Shown here one piece after another: positions 61,325-64,000 of a DNA stretch of 64,000 nt. How positions within the stretch are numbered: the stretch's first letter is position 1; every line of letters starts with the position of its first letter. This stretch comes from Pseudothermotoga thermarum DSM 5069 (GTDB taxonomy: Bacteria > Thermotogota > Thermotogae > Thermotogales > DSM-5069), in contig NC_015707.1 of NCBI RefSeq assembly GCF_000217815.1, positions 868,001 through 932,000 of the forward strand, read 5' to 3'. Under the pieces are notes generated by a model. That model made no database searches and had not been told where the DNA came from. It was given only the letters and a program-made list of their open reading frames with translations. The position numbers were made by a program, and so were the translations under genes.

Positions 61325-62908
61325 GTGTTGAAGAAACTCTTAATCGTTGTCCTAACATTGATGCTTACGCTGACAAGTTTTGCCAAAACGCCAAAAGATA
61401 CGCTTGTTATTGCCGCCACAACACAGATTTTCATCTCGCTTGATCCTGCGGTTTGTTATGAAACTTTTGCAGCAGCAGTTGTTACAGCTGCATACGCCGG
61501 ATTGACAAAACTCGATGCCTCAGGCGATGTGATCAAACCAGTTCCTGATCTTGCCGAAAGTTGGACCGTTGTTCAGGAAGGAGATCGACTTGTATGGACT
61601 TTTAAGCTGAGAGAGGGTTTGGTATTCTCGAACGGTGATCCTCTAACAGCTGAAGATGTTGTTTTCTCCTTCAAAAGAGTCTTGATGATCGGTAAATCTC
61701 CCGTTTGGTTGTTCAACGAACTTGGGCTGACCAAAGAGAACATGGATGAGACAATTGTGGCGTTGGATCCTCGAACTGTCGTCCTCAAAACTAAAGTTTT
61801 GGCTAAAAACATAGTCCTTTCAATTATAGCCCCACCATGGGGAGGTATTGTAAACAAGAAAGTAGTCTTAGCCAATGAAAAAGATGGAGATCTTGGCCAG
61901 GCTTTCTTGCTTGACAAATCTCCGGGAACTGGTGCTGGACCGTACACAATTGTTGAATGGAAGAGAAATGAACATGTCATTCTTCAATCAAATCCAAGGT
62001 ATTGGGCTGGAGAGCCTCCAATTAAGAAAATTATCATTAAAGATGTACCTGAAGAAACAACCAGATTCTTGCTTGTCCAAAAAGGCGATGTTGATGTCGC
62101 ATGGGGTGTGACGACAGAACAAGCAGCACAACTTCGCGAAAGTAAGCCAAAAGGTATTAGGCTTGTAACAACACCAAGCCAATCGAACGAATATGTTGCT
62201 ATGAACGTAGGTTGGGGTCCATTCAAAGATCCACGGGTTAGATTGGCGATAAAGTACGCCATCGACTATGATGCCATTATCAATTCAGTTAGAAGAGGCT
62301 TTGCTGTATTGAATCAGAACTTTATGCCGATAGGATACTTTGGTTACATTGAATTAAATCCGTTCAAACGGGATGTTCAAAAAGCCAAGCAACTTCTTGC
62401 CGAAGCTGGATATCCAGATGGGTTTGAAGTTGAGTTGCTGACGAATCCTACAGAAATAAGACAAAACGAAGCGGTAATTATTCAAGCAAATCTTGCTGAG
62501 ATTGGTATAAAAGTAAACATCACTTTGATGCCGGCATCTGAAATGTATGCGAAATATAGGCAGCAAGGGCATCAAATGATCCTTGCAGGATGGGGTATCG
62601 ATTATCCAGATCCAGACGCTCTTGCCAAACCATTTGCAAACTATAGGGTAAAACAGCTTGCTTGGCGCAACATGTGGTATGACGATTATGCAGCAGATTT
62701 GGCAGAAAAAGCTGGTGCAGAATTTGATGATCAACGACGTTTAGAGCTTTACAAAGAACTTCAAGAATACTGGATATACAACAGTCCATTCGCTATGCTT
62801 TACCAACCGATTGACTTCTGGGTTGTCAGCGATGATGTTGTTGGATTTGAGAAAGCTTGTAAAGGTTATACTTTGGTGTTTGATTTCACCAAAATATCCA
62901 AAAAATGA
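61325..62908 (+). CDS. ABC transporter substrate-binding protein (family 5)
   Basis: The start is GTG 61325 behind GGGGGGA. The 527-residue SBP_bac_5 protein has a signal peptide (about 1-20, cleaved near SFA-KT, no lipobox cysteine), the LDPAVCYETFAAAVV start, WTFKLREGLVFSNGDPLTAEDVVFSFKR and the GAGPYTIVEWKRNEHVIL blocks. This family binds peptides, or oligosaccharides in Thermotogales. The specificity is uncertain. The GH5-like enzyme upstream makes an oligosaccharide substrate conceivable. Confidence 0.9.
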   Translation: MLKKLLIVVLTLMLTLTSFAKTPKDTLVIAATTQIFISLDPAVCYETFAAAVVTAAYAGLTKLDASGDVIKPVPDLAESWTVVQEGDRLVWTFKLREGLVFSNGDPLTAEDVVFSFKRVLMIGKSPVWLFNELGLTKENMDETIVALDPRTVVLKTKVLAKNIVLSIIAPPWGGIVNKKVVLANEKDGDLGQAFLLDKSPGTGAGPYTIVEWKRNEHVILQSNPRYWAGEPPIKKIIIKDVPEETTRFLLVQKGDVDVAWGVTTEQAAQLRESKPKGIRLVTTPSQSNEYVAMNVGWGPFKDPRVRLAIKYAIDYDAIINSVRRGFAVLNQNFMPIGYFGYIELNPFKRDVQKAKQLLAEAGYPDGFEVELLTNPTEIRQNEAVIIQANLAEIGIKVNITLMPASEMYAKYRQQGHQMILAGWGIDYPDPDALAKPFANYRVKQLAWRNMWYDDYAADLAEKAGAEFDDQRRLELYKELQEYWIYNSPFAMLYQPIDFWVVSDDVVGFEKACKGYTLVFDFTKISKK

Positions 62909-62937
62909 AGCATTGATGGTTAAATCCATAATTCGAA

Positions 62938-62961
62938 GGGAGGCCAAAGGCCTCCCGTTTT
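62938..62961 (+). terminator. Hairpin between binding-protein and permease genes
   Basis: GGGAGGCC (62938-62945), AAA, GGCCTCCC (62949-62956), then GTTTT. It probably gives partial termination, so more binding protein than permease is made, or it protects the upstream mRNA from 3' decay. Confidence 0.7.
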
Positions 62962-62991
62962 ACAAAAAGTAGATGGAGGAGTCTGTACAAA

Positions 62992-64000
62992 ATGAGATTG
63001 TATGCATTCATCGCTAGACGTTTGCTGTTAATGTTGTTTGTGTTATTTGGTGTTTCTGTACTTGTTTTTATAATAGCCAAAGTCATCCCAGCTGATCCAG
63101 TTGGAGCCATACTTGGAGGAAATGCACCCGTGGATTTGGTAGAGGATTTAAAAAGAAGATTAGGACTCGATAAACCCTTGATGTTACAGTTTCTTGACTA
63201 TATGTCCGGTTTATTGAAAGGCAATCTTGGTATTTCTTTGAAATCTAGTAGGCCAGTTGCTAAAGACATAGCTGAATTTTTCCCCGCCACCCTTGAACTT
63301 GCAATTTCTGCCACCATTTTGGCTGTAGTGCTGGGTATAACGCTTGGTATATTTTCAGCGGTTCACAGAAACAAATTCATTGATCATTTTGCCAGAATTT
63401 TTTCCATCTTAGGTGTTTCTATGCCCGTTTTTTGGACGGGGCTTATTTTGCTTTTGATTTTTTATTTCAGACTTGGTTGGTTACCAGGTGGGGGTCGACT
63501 TGGACTGTTCACGACTCCTCCAACCCGTTACACAGGATTGCTTGTCCTTGATTCAATTTTAAGTGGAAATCTTGAAGCTTTGAAAGACGCTGTTGCTCAC
63601 CTGATTTTGCCGTCAATTGTTTTAGGATATTCAGCGACAGCTTCAATAGCAAGGATAACCCGTTCAAGTATGTTGGAAGTTCTACGGCAAGATTTCATAA
63701 GGACTGCCAAAGCGAAGGGAATTGGCAAAAGGCTTGTCATATATAGGCATGCTCTGAGGAATGCTTTAATACCGGTTGTGACTATCGTTGGATTGACCTT
63801 CGGCGGATTACTCGAAGGTGCAATTTTAACTGAAACAATTTTTGGTTGGCCTGGACTTGGTAGATATCTTGTCAACGCCATGCTTTACTTAGACTATCCC
63901 GCGGTGATGGGAGGAACACTTTTTGTTGCTGTGATTTATTCGTTAGTCAACTTAGTGGTTGATATTGTATATGCCGTTTTAGACCCAAGGATGCGTGTAT
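62992..64000 (+). CDS. ABC transporter permease, DppB/OppB type (3' end outside window)
   Basis: The frame starts at ATG 62992, about ten bases after GGAGGAG, and runs to the end of the window (336 codons), close to the usual ~335-residue length. TM segments include MLFVLFGVSVLVFIIAKV. The first conserved block IPADPVGAILGG is followed by GLDKPL and NLGISLKSSRPV. The cytoplasmic EAA loop reads RTAKAKGIGKRLVIYRHALRN-like sequence (near 240-260) and contacts the ATPase. The final residues, VLDPRMRV, are the usual C-terminus, so the stop should be a few bases outside. A DppC-type permease and ATPases are expected next. Confidence 0.93.
   Translation, partial: MRLYAFIARRLLLMLFVLFGVSVLVFIIAKVIPADPVGAILGGNAPVDLVEDLKRRLGLDKPLMLQFLDYMSGLLKGNLGISLKSSRPVAKDIAEFFPATLELAISATILAVVLGITLGIFSAVHRNKFIDHFARIFSILGVSMPVFWTGLILLLIFYFRLGWLPGGGRLGLFTTPPTRYTGLLVLDSILSGNLEALKDAVAHLILPSIVLGYSATASIARITRSSMLEVLRQDFIRTAKAKGIGKRLVIYRHALRNALIPVVTIVGLTFGGLLEGAILTETIFGWPGLGRYLVNAMLYLDYPAVMGGTLFVAVIYSLVNLVVDIVYAVLDPRMRV

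Overview
The window looks like the chromosome of a thermophilic bacterium of the order Thermotogales, probably close to Pseudothermotoga/Thermotoga. This is an inference from recalled T. maritima gene orders (uridine-kinase-like/TrmI/CtpA/glycosyltransferase; TusA/YedE/DsrEFH), strong GGAGGTG ribosome sites, frequent GTG and TTG starts, and many ATGA overlaps. No search was run. Coding density is very high; the only gene-poor stretch over 300 bp (9685-10456) holds a decayed insertion sequence.

Layout. 1-9684 (minus): one tight operon of an AMP/uridine-kinase-like protein, two envelope proteins (one GerMN), TrmI, CtpA protease, two small unknown membrane proteins, an MMPL exporter and a GT4 glycosyltransferase cut by the window edge. 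9774-10377: IS remnant with intact inverted ends. 10457-18671 (plus): DUF1611/DgcN-like protein and dipeptide epimerase, purine nucleoside phosphorylase, two tandem NifS/IscU pairs, ZIP transporter, M20 dipeptidase. 18672-21369 (minus): LigA and an MTA/SAH-nucleosidase-like protein. 21491-21566: tRNA-Pro(CGG). 21575-25305 (minus): radical SAM protein, methylmalonyl-CoA mutase large and B12 subunits, MeaB. 25356-33249 (minus): XRE-cupin regulator, SpeH, SpeE, PrmA, DUF501, ECF sigma, anti-sigma and secreted partner, a radical SAM-HhH protein, HisS.

33539-37839 (plus): dCMP deaminase, KorB, KorC, DgkA, CheB, LysM-M23 peptidase. 37840-52857 (minus): MnmA, rhomboid, GatA, GatB, a secreted unknown, HemW, flavin reductase, NrnA, a 1357-residue pseudokinase/ATPase/GGDEF protein, RNase R, an alpha/beta hydrolase. 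53035-58641 (plus): lipoprotein, terminator, a sulfur-carrier island (TusA, thiosulfate-type transporter, DsrE/F/H), an ArsR-TusA fusion regulator and a DUF4914 kinase-fold protein. 58668-61192 (minus): GH5-like glycosidase and a second rhomboid. 61325-end (plus): peptide/sugar ABC transporter.

The most unusual content is the sulfur island. Its regulator carries a C-terminal copy of the very sulfur-carrier domain that opens the operon, and a perfect 20-bp palindrome overlaps the operon's likely -35 region. This suggests a self-sensing persulfide circuit. Also notable are a second IscU lacking one scaffold cysteine, a NifS with an altered PLP pocket, KorBC without KorA, and the pseudokinase-GGDEF protein. 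Many start codons are revised here on ribosome-site evidence, and those choices are stated in each entry.
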